Source: Azolla caroliniana (lineage: Eukaryota > Polypodiophyta). From it: a DNA stretch of 64,000 nt. The stretch spans positions 12,400,001 through 12,464,000 of the forward strand of contig JBHGNT010000013.1 in NCBI GenBank assembly GCA_043228905.1. The letters are read 5' to 3'. Of the stretch, positions 22,261 through 34,103 are shown piece after piece. The first letter of the stretch is position 1. Every line of letters starts with the position of its first letter. The position numbers and the translations under genes were made by a program. The notes under the pieces are model-generated. The model saw only the letters and a list, made by a program, of their open reading frames with translations. It made no database searches and had not been told where the DNA came from.

Positions 22261-22781
22261 TGTCGGGAAATCAGTCCCTCCGGATGGGATCCGGTGTTGA
22301 ATGAAGAGGACCTGGTGAGAACCGGATGAGAAGACATATTTGTAAATATGTTTTTGAGTAAGCCTATTGAGGCTATATTTTTAAATAGCCCTAAGTTCAT
22401 ATAATTATAAATATGGCTTAGGGCAATCACTTTATGTGTTAGTCAGATTGTTGGATGTGCATAACTGTTGTAAAGAGAGTGTGAGAAAGAGAGATACAAA
22501 GGGATACTTTGTTATAACCGCCAGCTGGCGAAGATACAGAGCTCGAGAACATTGCCTCTGAGTTTCTAAGTGTACCCTCTCTCTTCATAGTGTTAGTTTG
22601 GAGTCTGTGGGCTCTCGTGGTTTTTCCCTATTAGGGTTTTCCATGTAAACATCATGTGTACTCTCCATTCCTTGTGTGGGTACGTGCGTTCTCTCCCCAT
22701 TTCCCATTTCTGTGTTTCATCCTTAAACGAAGTGTTTCATTACTCAGTTGTGGCCAACAATATTCCGCGTTATTCCCTACA
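22261..22781 (+). mobile_element. 3' LTR of copia element I
   Basis: It starts TGTCGGGAAATCAGTCCC after the polypurine run AACGGGGAGAT and ends TATTCCCTACA. It is clearly related to the F LTRs at 23898 and 28594. Six bases separate it from the H LTR. Confidence 0.85.
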
Positions 22782-22787
22782 GAAATA

Positions 22788-23546
22788 TGTCAAGGAAATC
22801 CTCGTGTGTTCGTGAAATGAAGCAGAACCACCGGGGTTTTGGACCAGAAGGATTCAATGTTTTCAGCAGCGTAAACGAGAAAGTATTGAAGATAGATATA
22901 GATAGATAGATGGAGGGAGAAGGAGATTAAACCCTTGACTTTAATTTTACGAGACAAGATACATCACCATTACGATAACTCAGATCTTTGATTAAAAGTT
23001 TTTCCTTATATCACTTACCTCCCCTTACACAAGCCTTACGAGGGTTTTTATAGTTCTATCCATGCTTCAAACATGCACAAAACCATGGGCTTGGACCCAT
23101 GGTTTTTGGGCACACGGTTTTTCTTGTGGCATGCACAAAACCATGGTTTTGTGCACACGGTTTTGTATATTTGTTTCCTATGGAATATTGAATATGACAA
23201 GGAAATATACAAAATCTAGAGCACTTGGTGGTAGCTTTAGTGGTAAGTTAATTTCCTCCTATCTTGGAGGTGCAAGGTTTAAGCCTTGCTTGCACCCCTC
23301 TATATGCACTCAAATGTTACTAGGCTTTAGTCTTATTTTTATATTTACAAATGTTTGAGTGCACATCACACGTGCACATGTTTAACTTTACATCTAGCTT
23401 TTCTTTTACGGTTCTCAATTCAGTCCTATTTACAACATGCTAGCATATGCGTGTGGCCTTCACCCCATTCACATGTGCACATTGGACCTTCTCGATTTCA
23501 TTCATTGCACACAATTTTCACACCGTTGGCGGAAATCTTCACGACA
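22788..23546 (-). mobile_element. 3' LTR of element H (C-type)
   Basis: On the minus strand it starts TGTCGTGAAG (23546) and ends CCTTGACA (22788). It is followed upstream (higher coordinates) by the polypurine tract and hairpin typical of this group. Near 23236-23285 it carries a tRNA-like module read antisense to the LTR. The 3' end matches C-type LTRs (ATTGAATCCTTC, then CCCCGGTGGTTC on the minus strand). Confidence 0.8.
23236..23300 (+). other. tRNA-like module in the H LTR (antisense)
   Basis: TAGTGGTAAGTTA resembles a Pol III A box, and GCAAGGTTTAAGCCTTGC a B box/T-arm (one base off GGTTCRANNCC). No full cloverleaf or CCA region is present. Similar antisense modules occur in the C1, C2 and S LTRs, and a different one in the D LTRs. 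Confidence 0.5.
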
Positions 23547-23897
23547 TCCACCCCCACCTAACCGCACGTCTTCTGGTACGTGCTAAGAAGAGAGAGTGAG
23601 ATTTCGGCTACGGTGATTATTAGGATTCCTCCATTTCGAGCATGTCCATTCCCTTCACTCGAACCATTGTCACCACCCAATCCACCATATCATTTGCTCA
23701 TTCTTTGCTTTACCATGTCTAGTTGTCATGGCCCCTTGTTCTCCTTCCGAGCATAACCGTTTAGGCTTGATGCATGTTCCACCTTTGTCCTAATCGTCTC
23801 CTTGTTCAAGGTACTTTGACCCGTCACCATTTTTGTTTTGTGTCTTTCTCCCCAAGCCTTTATCTGAATAATGACATTGACTACCCCATGTAGTACC
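23547..23897 (-). mobile_element. H internal region, 3' end
   Basis: Minus-strand sequence directly upstream of the H 3' LTR, interrupted by the insertion of copia F at 23898. It contains the polypurine tract GGTGGGGGTGGA and the pre-LTR hairpin. No intact ORF. Confidence 0.7.
23564..23583 (-). other. Pre-LTR hairpin of element H
   Basis: GCACGT, an 8-nt loop and ACGTGC form a perfect 6-bp stem 17 nt from the LTR. Compared with GCACAT/ATGTGC in A, B and C, one base pair has changed on both sides. Confidence 0.65.
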
Positions 23898-24438
23898 TGT
23901 TGGGAAATCGGTCCCTCCGGATGGGATCCAATGATGAATGAAGAGGACCCGGTGAGAATCGGAAGAGAAGACATATTTGTAAATATGTTTTGAGTAAGCC
24001 TATTGAGGCTATATTTGTAAATAGCCCTAACTTGATATAAGTATAAATATGACTTAGGGGAATCACTTTAGTAGTGTGTTCTTGTCATATCGTGGTATGT
24101 GTATAATTGTTGTATAGTGACAAAGAGAGAGAGAGAGAGTGTGTGTGTGTGTGAGTAGCTACCAACACTTTCTGTTGTAACCGCAGTCTAGCGAAGATCG
24201 CGAGCATGAGGTCGTTGCCTCTGTGTTTCCACGTTGTATTTCCTCTCATATAATGATAGTTCGGAGTCTGTGGGCTCCCGTGGTTTTTTTCCCGATTAGG
24301 GTTTTCCACGCAAACATCTTGTGTACTCTCTACTGTGTACGTGTGCTCTCTCCCCATTTCCCATTTTTGTGTTTGATTCTCATTGAAGTAATTGAAGACT
24401 CGATTGTGGCTGAGCAATATTCCACATTATTTCCTACA
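23898..24438 (+). repeat. F 5' LTR
   Basis: Starts TGTTGGGAAATCGGTCCC and ends TATTTCCTACA. It contains a GA/GT microsatellite at about 24124-24153 and GATTAGGGTTTTCC near 24293. Confidence 0.9.
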
Positions 24439-24441
24439 AAC

Positions 24442-24453
24442 TGGTATCAGAGC
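24442..24453 (+). other. F primer-binding site (initiator tRNA-Met)
   Basis: TGGTATCAGAGC, the standard plant copia PBS complementary to the 3' end of initiator tRNA-Met, lies 3 nt after the LTR. Confidence 0.9.
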
Positions 24454-24467
24454 GAACAACACAGGAA

Positions 24468-25330
24468 ATGGAAGAATCATTCGACAGTATGTTCAAGCTC
24501 ACCGGCTCCAAGTACTTAGTGTGGAAGTCGAAGATGAGGGATATCCTGGTGGTTAAAGATCTTTGGTTGCCTGTTGAGTTCGGGGACAAGAGACTGGATA
24601 AGATCAACGCCATAGTGTGGGAGGTGATGCACATGAAGAAGACGGCATGCATCTTGTGCTTCATCGACATGAGTCTGTACAACAACTTCAATGCAGAAAG
24701 TAAGGCTCATGAACTCTGGGAGAAGATCGACATCATGTTCCAGAACAAGAATGTCGTTAATTGGGTTTCGGTATTTCGAAAGCTAGTGAGGCTCCGGTAC
24801 CAGCATGGCTCCAGTATGGCGGAGCACAAGAATGCCTTCCAGGGACTAATCCACTAGGCAACCTCGTTGGAAGTACCTCTCGCCGATGAGGTACTCGCAT
24901 TACTCTGGCTCGGCTCCCTCTCGGATAGTTGGGAGACGCTAGTTGTCACGTTCGGCAACGCCGGGTCGGAAGGAAAGCAATTGTCCCTAGCAAGAGTAAA
25001 ATCAAGTTTGTTAAATGAAGAAGCTCGCCGGAAGGACCGGGAGTCTGGAACCAATCTGAAGGCCTTGGTCATGGAAGATGACCACAACTGGGGAAGAGGT
25101 TGGTATCAGAGTCCCCAAAACTGGAACAAGTCGGGGACGAGGTCGAAGTCAAGGGGGAGGCCTACTTGCTTCTACTGTGGGAAGCCAAGGCACTTCTAGA
25201 AGAACTGTCGGCATTTCCCAAAAGAGAAAGAAACTGGCACCACCGATTCGAAGAAGACTTCGGAACGAAACGGTTCAGACCGGAGAGGCCTAGATCGGAA
25301 AGGAACGTTGACGATCGCGACAAGTGAAGA
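24468..25330 (+). pseudogene. F gag
   Basis: The ATG at 24468 opens MEESFDSMFKLTGSKYLVW, the copia gag start motif (substrate-like LTGxNYxxW). The capsid continues through SLYNNFNAESKAHELWEKI and, after an in-frame TAG at 24858, SLEVPLADEVLALLWLGSL. The zinc knuckle reads CFYCGKPRHF, then a stop, then KNC, so the knuckle is broken. The G copy at 34072 (minus) is the better preserved homologue. Confidence 0.85.
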
Positions 25331-26480
25331 AGAACTGATGCTCATTACCGAGGAGAATGAGTTAAACCTTGTCGGTGACGAGACAACATGGGTTGTCGAT
25401 TCCGGAGCGTTGTTCCACTTGACACCGGACCGGAGGTGCTTCTCATCCTACGCAGTCGGAGATCACGGGTGTGCCTGGATGGGGAATGAAGGTACATGCC
25501 GAATTGTCAGCATAGGAGATGTGTTGTTGACGACATCAACCGGATGCAAGTTGCTGCTGAAGGATGTCCAACACGTTCGGGAGGTTTGATTGAACCTGAT
25601 ATCAGTCGATCAGCTAGATGATGAAGGTGACGCGAACTCAACGCTCCTTATGCACAACGCTCGGCCACAACCAAGCTCTCCGTAGCCGGGTACTCCTCAT
25701 CCGGTTCTCACCGGGTCTGCACCATACGGCTCTCCGTAGCCGGGTACTCCTCATCCGGTTCTCACCGGGTTTGCACCATCTGGCTCTCCATAGCCAGGTA
25801 CTCCTCATCCGGTTCTCACCGGGTCTGCACCATCCGGAGGGACCTGTCTCCCAATAGAAGGCTACACGGGTAGCATCCGGAATGGAGTCATGAAGTTCAG
25901 AAAGGGAAGCTTGATTTTGGCTCGAGCCCGGAAGGTCAACACGCTATATCTTATGCATGCCTGGATATGCTGAGAAGATGTGAATGTAGCATCTGACATT
26001 GCTGGTGAGTTGTGGCACAAGAGGTTGTGTCATATGAGTTAGAAGGGGATGAGAAGGCTTGCTGAAGACAACCTCATTCCGGAGGTGAAAGATGTGCAAC
26101 TTGAGAAGTGCACCGATTGCTTGGCCGACAAGCAAAACCGAACCTCCTTCCGGTCAAGACTACTAATGAGACGGAATGCACCATTGAACTTGGTGAATAC
26201 CGATGTGTGTCAAGTGGACACGAAGTCACATGCCAGATCGTAGTACTTCATGACGTTCATAGATCACCATAGCCGGAAGTTGTGGGTCTCACCGTTGAAG
26301 ACAAAAGATCAGGTCCTATCTGTCTTCAAGGAGCTCCACGCGAGAGTGGAAAGAGGAACCGGCCGGAAGCTGAAAGCGGTTCGAGTAGATAACGGAGGAG
26401 AATACCAGGGGTAGTTTGAGGAGTACTGTCAATCAAAGGGAATCCGACTCAAATTCACCATGCCGAAGACGCCAAAATTG
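25308..26480 (+). pseudogene. F protease and integrase remnants
   Basis: Copia protease motif WVVDSGALFHLTPDR, then CAWMGNEGTCRIVSIGDV. After the nested solo LTR at 25628-25856 the GAG-pre-integrase domain (ELWHKRLCHMS) and zinc region (CTDCLADKQNRTSF) follow. The integrase core comes next (LVNTDVCQVDTKSHA, FIDHHSRKLWVSPLK, then VDNGGEYQG). Numerous stops interrupt it. Confidence 0.8.
25628..25856 (-). mobile_element. Internally deleted copia solo LTR in F
   Basis: It starts TGACGCGAACTCAACGCTCC and ends GTCTCCCAATA, with a perfect 5-bp TSD gaagg (25623-25627 and 25857-25861). Compared with the homologous LTR at 37909-38655, the central 500 bp are missing. The surviving part is mostly the CCGGTTCTCACCGGGTCTGC minisatellite. 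Confidence 0.85.
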
Positions 26481-28583
26481 AACGTGCTGGCCGGACAGTG
26501 ATGAAGAGAGTCTAGAGCATGCTGGCAAATGTAAAATTACCCAAGATGTTTTGGGCTCAAGCACTGATGACGGCGACCTATTTGATAAACAAATCACCCT
26601 CAGCACCCTTGAAAGGAGACTCGCCGCAGAAAGTATGGACCGATAAAAATGTATATTATCGGCATCTGATGGTGTTCGGGTGTCTTGCCTATGTGCATGT
26701 TGCAAAGGACAAGAGAGGAAAGCTAGATCCGAAGTCTAGACCATGCATATTCCTTGGATACGGCGATGATGAGTTTGGTTACTGAATGTGGGATATGGTC
26801 AACAAGAAGGTGTTCCGGAGTCGGGAAATAGTCTTCATGGAAGACAAAACCATTGCCAATTGGGAGTCGGAGAAGAAGGTGATGAACTCCGGATCATCCA
26901 ATGAAAACCGGCTTGAGGACACAAGGATTTACCTAGTTGAAAACTGGATGTTAGCAGATAACCGGATGACACTCGACGAACCGGCCGAATACGGACAAGA
27001 AACCAAACTGACCGACAGAGAAGAAGAAGAAGAAAACACTAGAACCACACAAGATCACGAATCAGATTCGGATGAGTAACAAACAGAGGAACCGATAGTC
27101 CGAAACCAAGGACGAACATATCCTCTCCGAGAGAGAAGAGCCCCCCGAAGATTTCCAGATGCAGAGCACATATTGCTAACCGATGAGGGGGAGTCGGAAA
27201 GCTTCGAAGAAGCAAAGAGAGACACCGACGGCCGCAAGTGGTTGAGTGCCATGCAGGACGAGATGGATTCCCTGCATGAGAACCACACGTATGAATTGAC
27301 GGAGTTTTGGAAAGGGAAGAGAGGACTCCGACCAAGGGTAACACAAGACGCAGGCCAACCATTACGTGTTTGTGAAGAAATTTGACGGAGGAGATTTCCT
27401 GATACTTCTCCTATCTATGGATGATATGTTGATCGTCAAACGAGACCAAGGCAAAATTCGGATGCTAAAGAAGGCTCTGAACCGAACTTTCTCAATGAAA
27501 GATTGGGGTCTGGCAAGACAGATATTGGGAATGCACATCATCTAGGACCGGTTGAAGAAGCTGTTGTGGTTGTCACATGAGAAGTATGTGACAAAGGTGC
27601 TTCAACGGTTCAACATGTCAGAGGCGAAACTGGGCGGATCAACACTTTCGGCAAACTATAAACTATCTGGAAAACAAAGGCCGAGGACAAAGGCGGAGAA
27701 AACGGATATGATGAAGATACCATATGCTTCTGCTGTTGGGATCTTGATGTACGCAATGGTATGTACCCAGTCGGATATTAGATATGCAGTCGGAGTGGTG
27801 AGGCGGTTCATGAGAAATCCTGTAAAAGAGCACTGGAACGCAGTCAAGTGGATACTTTGGTACTTGAAAGGCACCTGGAGTATGTGGCGAAGAAAACGGA
27901 TATGATGAAGATACCATATGCTTCTGCTGTTGGGATCTTGATGTACGCAATGGTATGTACCCAGTCGGATATTAGATATGCAGTCGGAGTGGTGAGCGGT
28001 TCATGAGAAATCCTGTAAAAGAGCACTGGAACGCAGTCAAGTGGATACTTTGGTACTTGAAAGGCACCTGGAGTATGTGCCTCCGGTTTGGCTCTGGTAA
28101 ACCCCATTTGCTGGATTCACAGATTCGGAGATGTCGGCTGATGCGGATACCAGTCGGTCGACATCCAGATATGTCATGACTTATGAAGGGGGAGTTGTAT
28201 CATGGCAGTCGTGGCTGCAGAAGACGGTTACGTTGTCAACCACGGAGGCGGAGTACATGGCAGTTGTAGAAGCCGGCAAGGAGATGATCTGGATGAAGGA
28301 CTTCATCGGAGAGCTAGGGACCCACCAGGAGGAATATCGGCTTTACTACGACAGTCAAAGTTCCATCCACGTTGCAGAGAACGCGGCCTATCATTCTCGG
28401 ACGAAACATATCCAGCGGAGGTACCACTTGATCCGGGAGAGAGTAGAAGATCAAGAGTTCGTGCTGACGAAGATCCACAAGGAGGAGAATGGGTCAGATA
28501 TGCTGACCAAGGTTTTGACAACCGACAAGTTGGACGCGGGCCGAAAGCGGATCGGGCTGGCGAGACATCCCATGCTGGAGTGA
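26481..28583 (+). pseudogene. F integrase end, RT fragment and RNase H
   Basis: Sequence parallels G. The interval from KGKRGLR (about 27320) jumps directly to DQG-like sequence before AGPTITCL, so most of the RT catalytic domain is deleted. RNase H ends the region: STTEAEYMAVVEAGKEMIWM, LYYDSQSSIHVAENAAYHSR, then HIQRRYHLIRE. A 192-bp tandem duplication lies at about 27706-28080. The last ORF ends 10 nt before the polypurine tract AAGGGGGATAT. Confidence 0.8.
27706..28080 (+). repeat. 192-bp tandem duplication inside F pol
   Basis: The block from GATATGATGAAGATACCATA to CACCTGGAGTATGTG occurs twice (starting about 27706 and 27898), nearly identical. It disrupts the RNase H frame, so it arose after or during inactivation. 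Confidence 0.85.
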
Positions 28584-28593
28584 AGGGGGATAT

Positions 28594-29178
28594 TGTTGGG
28601 AAATTAGTCCCTCCGAATGGGATCCGGTGATGAATGAAGAGGACCCGGTGAGAACCGAAAGAGACCCGAAAACCGGATCGGATGGACCCGGTGAGAACTG
28701 GAAGAGAAGACATATTTGTAAATATGTTTTGAGTAAGCCTATTAAGGCTATATTTGTAAATAGCCCTAGGTTCATATAAGTATAAATATGACTTAGGGCA
28801 ATGCATTTAGTAGTGTGTTGTTGTCATATTGTGGTATGGGTATAACTGTTGTAAAGTAACAGAGAGAGAGAGAGAGAGAGCGTGAGAGTAGTTACGAGCA
28901 GTTCTGTTGTAACCGCAGTCTGGCGAAGATCGCAAGCACGAGGTCATTGCCTCTATGTTTCCATGTTGTATTTCATCTCATATAGTGATAGTTCAAAGTC
29001 CGTGGACTCCCATGGTTTTTTTCCCAATTAGGGTTTTCCACGCAAACATCCCGTGTACTCTCTACCTTTTGCGTGTGTACATGTGCTCTCCCCCCATTTC
29101 CCATTTCTGTGTTTGATTCTCATTGAAGTGATTGAAGACTCGGTTGTGGCCGAGCAATATTCCGCACTATTTCCTACA
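28594..29178 (+). repeat. F 3' LTR
   Basis: Starts TGTTGGGAAATTAGTCCC and ends TATTTCCTACA. It pairs with 23898-24438 but is longer, with an extra AACCGAAAGAGACCCG-type repeat near 28655 and a longer GA run at 28860. Confidence 0.9.
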
Positions 29179-29189
29179 ATGCCTTCAAG

Positions 29190-30037
29190 TGACAGGAATA
29201 CGCTCACCTAAGCTATGCTCGGCCACAGCCGAGACGTCGGATCAAGCACGAAAACAGGGATGTGGTGAGATGTATGTACACACGAAACAGTAAAGAAGAG
29301 AGTGCACTGGATGTTAACGTGGAAAACCCAAATCTGGGAAAAAACCACGACAGCCCTCAGACTGCAAAATTACAACAATGGGGCACAGAGGCAACAACCT
29401 CTTTCTCCCTCGCTTCGCCACCAGGCTGTTACAACAGAGGCAACAACCTCTTCCTCTCTCTCTCTTTCTTCTCTATACGCAGTTGAGCTCTGAATTATCG
29501 CAACAACAATAATCACACAACCAACTCTATCATCATCACTATTAAGTTTACCCTAGGTCATATTTATACTAATATGACTTTCAGGTTATTTACAAATATA
29601 GCCCTAGTGGGATGTCTAGAACATATTTACATATATGTCCCTTCATCCGGGGAGAGGTTCTCACCGGGCCTGCAACATTCGGTTCTCACCAGGTCTTCCG
29701 TTGTCGGGTGCTCCACATCCGGTTCTCACTAGGTCTTCCATTGCTGGGTGCTCCACATCCGGTTCTCACCGGGTTTTCCGTTACCAAGTGCTCCACATCC
29801 GGTTCTCACTGGGTCTTCCATTGCCGGGTACTCCACATCTGGTTCTCACCAGGTCTTCCGTTGCCGGATCCTCCACATCCGGTTCTCACCGGGTCTTCCG
29901 TTGCCGGGTACTCCACATCCTGGTTCTCACCGGGTCTTCCGTTGCCGGGAACTCCACATCCGGTTCTCACCGGGTCTTCCGTTGCTCATCAACGCTGTTC
30001 TTCTCACTTCCCATCCGGAGGGACCTGTTTCCTAACA
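29190..30037 (-). repeat. G 3' LTR with expanded minisatellite
   Basis: Minus-strand start TGTTAGGAAAC (30037) and end TTCCTGTCA (29190). About nine copies of a 40-bp unit (CATCCGGTTCTCACCGGGTC, then TTCCGTTGCCGGGTACTCCA) occupy 29660-29990. The 5' LTR has only about four. Confidence 0.9.
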
Positions 30038-30047
30038 AACTCCCCCT

Positions 30048-31622
30048 TCACTCCGGCATGGGATGTCTTACTAGTCCGATCCGCTTCCGACATGCATCCA
30101 ACTTGTCAAGTATTAGTACTTTGGTCAGCATATCTGACCCGTTCTCGGCCGTGTCGATCTTCGTCAATGCGAACTCTCGATCTTCTACTCGATCCCGGAT
30201 CCAGTGATACCTGCGCTGGATGTGATTCGTCCTGGAATGGGACGCTGCGTTCTTAGCAAGGTGGATGGCACTTTGACTGTCGCAATAGAACCGGTATTCA
30301 TCTTGCCGGATACCGAGCTCTCCGATGAAGTCCTTCATCCATAATATTTCCTTGCTGTCTTCAACTACCGCCATGTACTCCGCCTCTGTGGTTGACAACG
30401 CAACCGTCTTCTGCAGCCTTGACTGCCACGAAACAACTCCCCTTGCATATGTCATTACATACCCGGATGTAGACCGGCTGGTATCCACATCAGCCGACAT
30501 GTCCGAATCGGTAAAACCGTCAAGTTGAGGTTTTCCAGAGCCGAATCGGAGACACATAAACCGGAGTATCCATTTGACCGCGTTCCACTGCTCCTTGCCG
30601 GGGTTGCTTATAAACCGGCTCACCACTCCGACTGCATATGCAATGTCCGGTCGAGTACACACCATTACATACATTAAGCTCCAAACGACAGAGGCATATG
30701 GGACCTTTGTCATATCCGCCTTCTCTGCTTTCATCTTCAGGCTTTGCTTACCGGATAATTTGCAGTTTGCCGGGAGTGTCGATCCGACTGGTTTCGCTCC
30801 TAACATGTTGAACCGCTGAAGCACCTTTGTCACGTATTTCTCCTGTGACAACCACAATTGCTTCTTTGACCGGTCCCGGATGATGTGAATCCCCAATATC
30901 TGTCTTGCTGGGCCCAAGTCTTTCATTGAGAAAGTTCGGTTGAGAGCCTTCTTTAGCATCCGTATTTTGGCTTGGTCCCGTCCGACGATCAACATGTTGT
31001 CCACGTACAGAAGGAGTATCAGGAAATCTCCACCTTCGAACTTCTTCACAAATACGCAGTGATCAACCTGCGTCTAGTGGTACCCTTGATCAATCATGAA
31101 GGAGTCGAACTTCCGGTACCATTGCCGGGGGACCTGCTTCAACCCGTAGAGGATCTTTTTTAACCGGCAAACCAGGTGCTCCTTCCCTTTCTTCACAAAT
31201 CCCTCTAGTTGCTATATGTAGATCTCCTCTTCGAGGTCGCCGTGAAGGAACGTCATCTTCACGTCTAACTGCTCTACCTCGAGGTCCATTCTTGCCGCTA
31301 TGCTCAGCACCGTCCGGATGGAAGTCATCTTTACTACCGGGGAAAATATCTCGTCGAAGTCCACGCCCTTCTTCTGCTGGAACCCCTTCACCACGATCCT
31401 GGCTTTGTATCTCGGGGGGTTGCCGGCATCTCCCGGTTTCAGCTTGTACACCCACTTATTCCGGAGTGCCCGCTTTCCTTTCGGCAACTCCACCAGTTCA
31501 TATGTGTGGTTCTCATGCAAGGAATCCATCTCGTCCTGCATGGCACTCAACCACTTTCGGCTATTGGTGTCATCCTTCGCTTCTTCGAAGCTTTCCGGCT
31601 CCGCCTCATCGGTCAGCAGCAC
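30048..31622 (-). pseudogene. G reverse transcriptase and RNase H
   Basis: Minus-strand ORFs 31622-31212 and 31049-30048 (333 codons). RT motifs are RNKWVYKLKPGDAG and KARIVVKGFQQKKGVDFDEI, then the catalytic box LLYVDNMLIVGRDQ, in which the usual second Asp of YVDD reads Asn. RNase H is intact (STTEAEYMAVVEDSKEILWM and CDSQSAIHLAKNAASHSR). Stops between the ORFs (near 31075) and the Asp-to-Asn change argue against activity. Confidence 0.9.
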
Positions 31623-31844
31623 ATGCTCTACATCTGGAAATCTCTGGGGGGCCCTTATCTCTCTGAGAGGATATCTCCTTCTTTGGCTTTCGGCAACCGA
31701 CTCCTCTATTTGTTCTTCATCTGAATCCGATTCGGGGTCTTGCCCGGTTCCGGTTTCACCTATTCTTTATTCTTCGGCCTATCTTGTCTCCTTACCGTCA
31801 CCGGCCGGTTCGTCGAGTGCTAACCGGTCTCTTGCCGGTTCGGT

Positions 31845-33309
31845 CTACTCATCGTAGAATCGATCCTTACCGGTGGACTCGTAGTTCAATATCTTCTTCT
31901 CCGACTCCCAGTCGGTGAGCGTCTTGTCCTCCATGAAGATAATATCTCGACTCCGGAATACCTTCTTGTCGGCCAGGTCCCACACTCGGTAGCCGAACTC
32001 ATCATTGCCATAACCGAGGAATATGCATGGCCGGGTCTTTGGATCCAACTTTCCTCTCTGGTCCTTAGCTACATGCACGTACGCGAGACACCCGAACACC
32101 TTCAGATGCCGGTAGGACACTTCCTTACCGGTCCATACTCTCTGCGGCGTGTCTCCATCCAAGGGTACTGAGGGTGATCTGTTTATCACAAATGTCGTCG
32201 TCGATAGTGCCTCAGCCCAAAACTTCTTGGGTAATTTTGCATATTCCGGACCCTCTCCATTATGGTCCGGTTCATCCTCTCAGCCAAGCCGTTTAGTTTC
32301 GGCGTCTTCGGCACGGTAAATTCAAGCCGGATTCCCTTCGAGCAGTAGTACTCCATGAATTGCCCCTAGTATTCACCTCCATTATCTGCTCGAACTGCCT
32401 TCAGCTTCCGACCGGTTTCTCTTTCCACTCTTGCGTGGAGCTCCTTGAGGACGGATAACACTTGATCATTCGTCTTTAATGGTGTGGCCCAAAACCTCCT
32501 GCTATGGTCATCTATGAACGTCACGAAGTACTCCAATCCTGCATGTGACTTCGTGTCCACTTGACACACATCCGTATGCACCAACTCTAGTGGTGCATTA
32601 CGTCTCATCTGTGTCCTCGATCGGAAGGAGGTCCGATTTTGTTTACTGGCCAGACAATCAGTGCACTTCTCCAAGTGCACGTTCTTCATTGGAATGAGGT
32701 TGTCATCTGCAAGCCTCTTCATCCCCTTCTCGCTCATGTGACACAGCCTCTTGTGCCATAGCTCATCAGCAGTGTCGGAAGCCATGTTCACTTCTTCCGG
32801 GCATAACCGGGCATTCATCAAGTACAAAGTGTTGACCTTTCGGGCTCGAGCCACTATCAGGCTCCCTTTGCTGAATTTCATGACTCCGTTCTGGATGCTA
32901 CCTGTGTAGCCTTCATCATCCAGCCGATCGGCTAATATCAGGTTAAGTCGAACGTTTGGAACGTGTCGGACATTCTTCAGCACCAGCTTGCATCCAGTTG
33001 GTGTTGTCAACCACACGTCTCCTATGCCGACAATTTGGCATGTACCTTCATTCCCCATCCGGACACAACCGTGATCACCGGTTGTGTAGGATGAGAAGTA
33101 TTTACGGTCCGGGGTAAGGTGGAATGAGCTCCGGAATCAACAACCCACGTTGTCTCATCGCCGGCAAGGTTCAACTCACTCTCCTCAGTGATGAGCATCA
33201 ACTCTTCTTCACTTGCCGCGATTGTCGTCATTCCCTTCCGGTCCGTTCCCCTCCGTTCCCCTCCGGTCTTTACCGTTCCGATCTGGTGTCCGCTTCGAAT
33301 CGGTACCAC
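31845..33309 (-). pseudogene. G protease and integrase
   Basis: Minus strand: protease WVVDSGAHSTLPRT (33309 ORF), then a 230-codon ORF (33058-32366). The latter holds the GAG-pre-integrase domain (ELWHKRLCHMSEKGMKRLAD), the CTDC zinc region and the integrase core (LVHTDVCQVDTKSHA, FIDDHSRRFWATPLK, RADNGGEY). ORF 32189-31845 continues with the C-terminal integrase region (MINRSPSVPLDGDTPQRVW). Frameshifts separate the three ORFs. Confidence 0.9.
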
Positions 33310-34072
33310 CAGTTTCCTTGTCTTTTTGGAAGTGCCGACAGTTCTTCTGGAAGTGTCCTGGCTTGCCGCAATAGAAGCAGGTAGGCCTCCCCCTTGACTT
33401 TGACCGTGTCACCGACTTCTCCCGGTTCTGGGGATTACGGTTCCTTTATCTTCCGCGTTCCGATTCGGTAAGGAGCACTTTGGAGTCGGAGCTCGTATCC
33501 TTGTCTTTCCGACGCGCCTCCTCATCTAGCAAGCTCGACTTCACTCTTGCTAGGGATAACCATTTCCCTTCCGGCCTGGCGTTGCCCAAAGTGACTACCA
33601 ACGTCTCCCAGCTATCTGGGAGGGAATCGAGCAGGAGTAGTGCTAGTACGTCATCGGCGAGAGGTACTTCCAATGATGTTACCTGGTGGATCAGCCCCTG
33701 GAAGGCATTCATGTGATCCGCCATGCTGGAGCCATCTTGGTACCGGAGTCTTACTAGCTTCCGAAATACCGAAACCTGATTAACAACATTTTTGTTCTGA
33801 AACATAATGTCGATCTTCTCCCAGAGCTCATGAGCCTTGCTCTCTTCATTGAAGTTGTTGTATAGGCTCATGTCGATGAAGCACCGTATGTACGCCGTTG
33901 TCTTCATGTGCATCACCTCCCATATCGTGGCATCGATTTTGTCCGGTCTCTTGTCCCCGAACTGAACCGGCAACCAAAGATCTTTAACCATGAGCATGTC
34001 CCTCATCTTCGACTTCCACACTAAATAGTTGGAGCCGGTGAGCTTGAACATGCCTCCCAACGAATCATCCAT
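33209..34072 (-). pseudogene. G gag
   Basis: The ATG at 34072 begins 208 codons (MDDSLGGMFKLTGSNYLVW) covering the copia capsid domain (UBN2-type). A stop near 33446 is followed by frame recovery and an intact zinc knuckle CFYCGKPGHFQKNC (about 33380-33340). Apart from this break the protein is well conserved with F gag. Confidence 0.9.
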
Positions 34073-34088
34073 TTTTCTGTGTCGTTTT

Positions 34089-34100
34089 GCTCTGGTACCA
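34089..34100 (-). other. G primer-binding site
   Basis: Minus-strand TGGTACCAGAGC, one base different from the initiator-Met PBS TGGTATCAGAGC, 3 nt inside the 5' LTR. Confidence 0.8.
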
Positions 34101-34103
34101 GTT

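Larger units (their letters stand above)
23898..29178 (+). mobile_element. F: decayed Ty1/copia element
   Basis: 5' LTR 23898-24438, initiator-Met PBS, gag, protease, integrase, RT fragment, RNase H and 3' LTR 28594-29178, in copia order. Many stops, a deletion in RT, a 192-bp duplication and a nested solo LTR make it defective. The flanks gtacc (left) and atgcc (right) match at only three of five positions, so the TSD has decayed or been altered. It lies within element H. Confidence 0.9.

Noticed and set aside
23893-29183. A matching TSD for copia F
   Set aside because: gtacc and atgcc share only three positions; I treat it as decayed rather than claim it.
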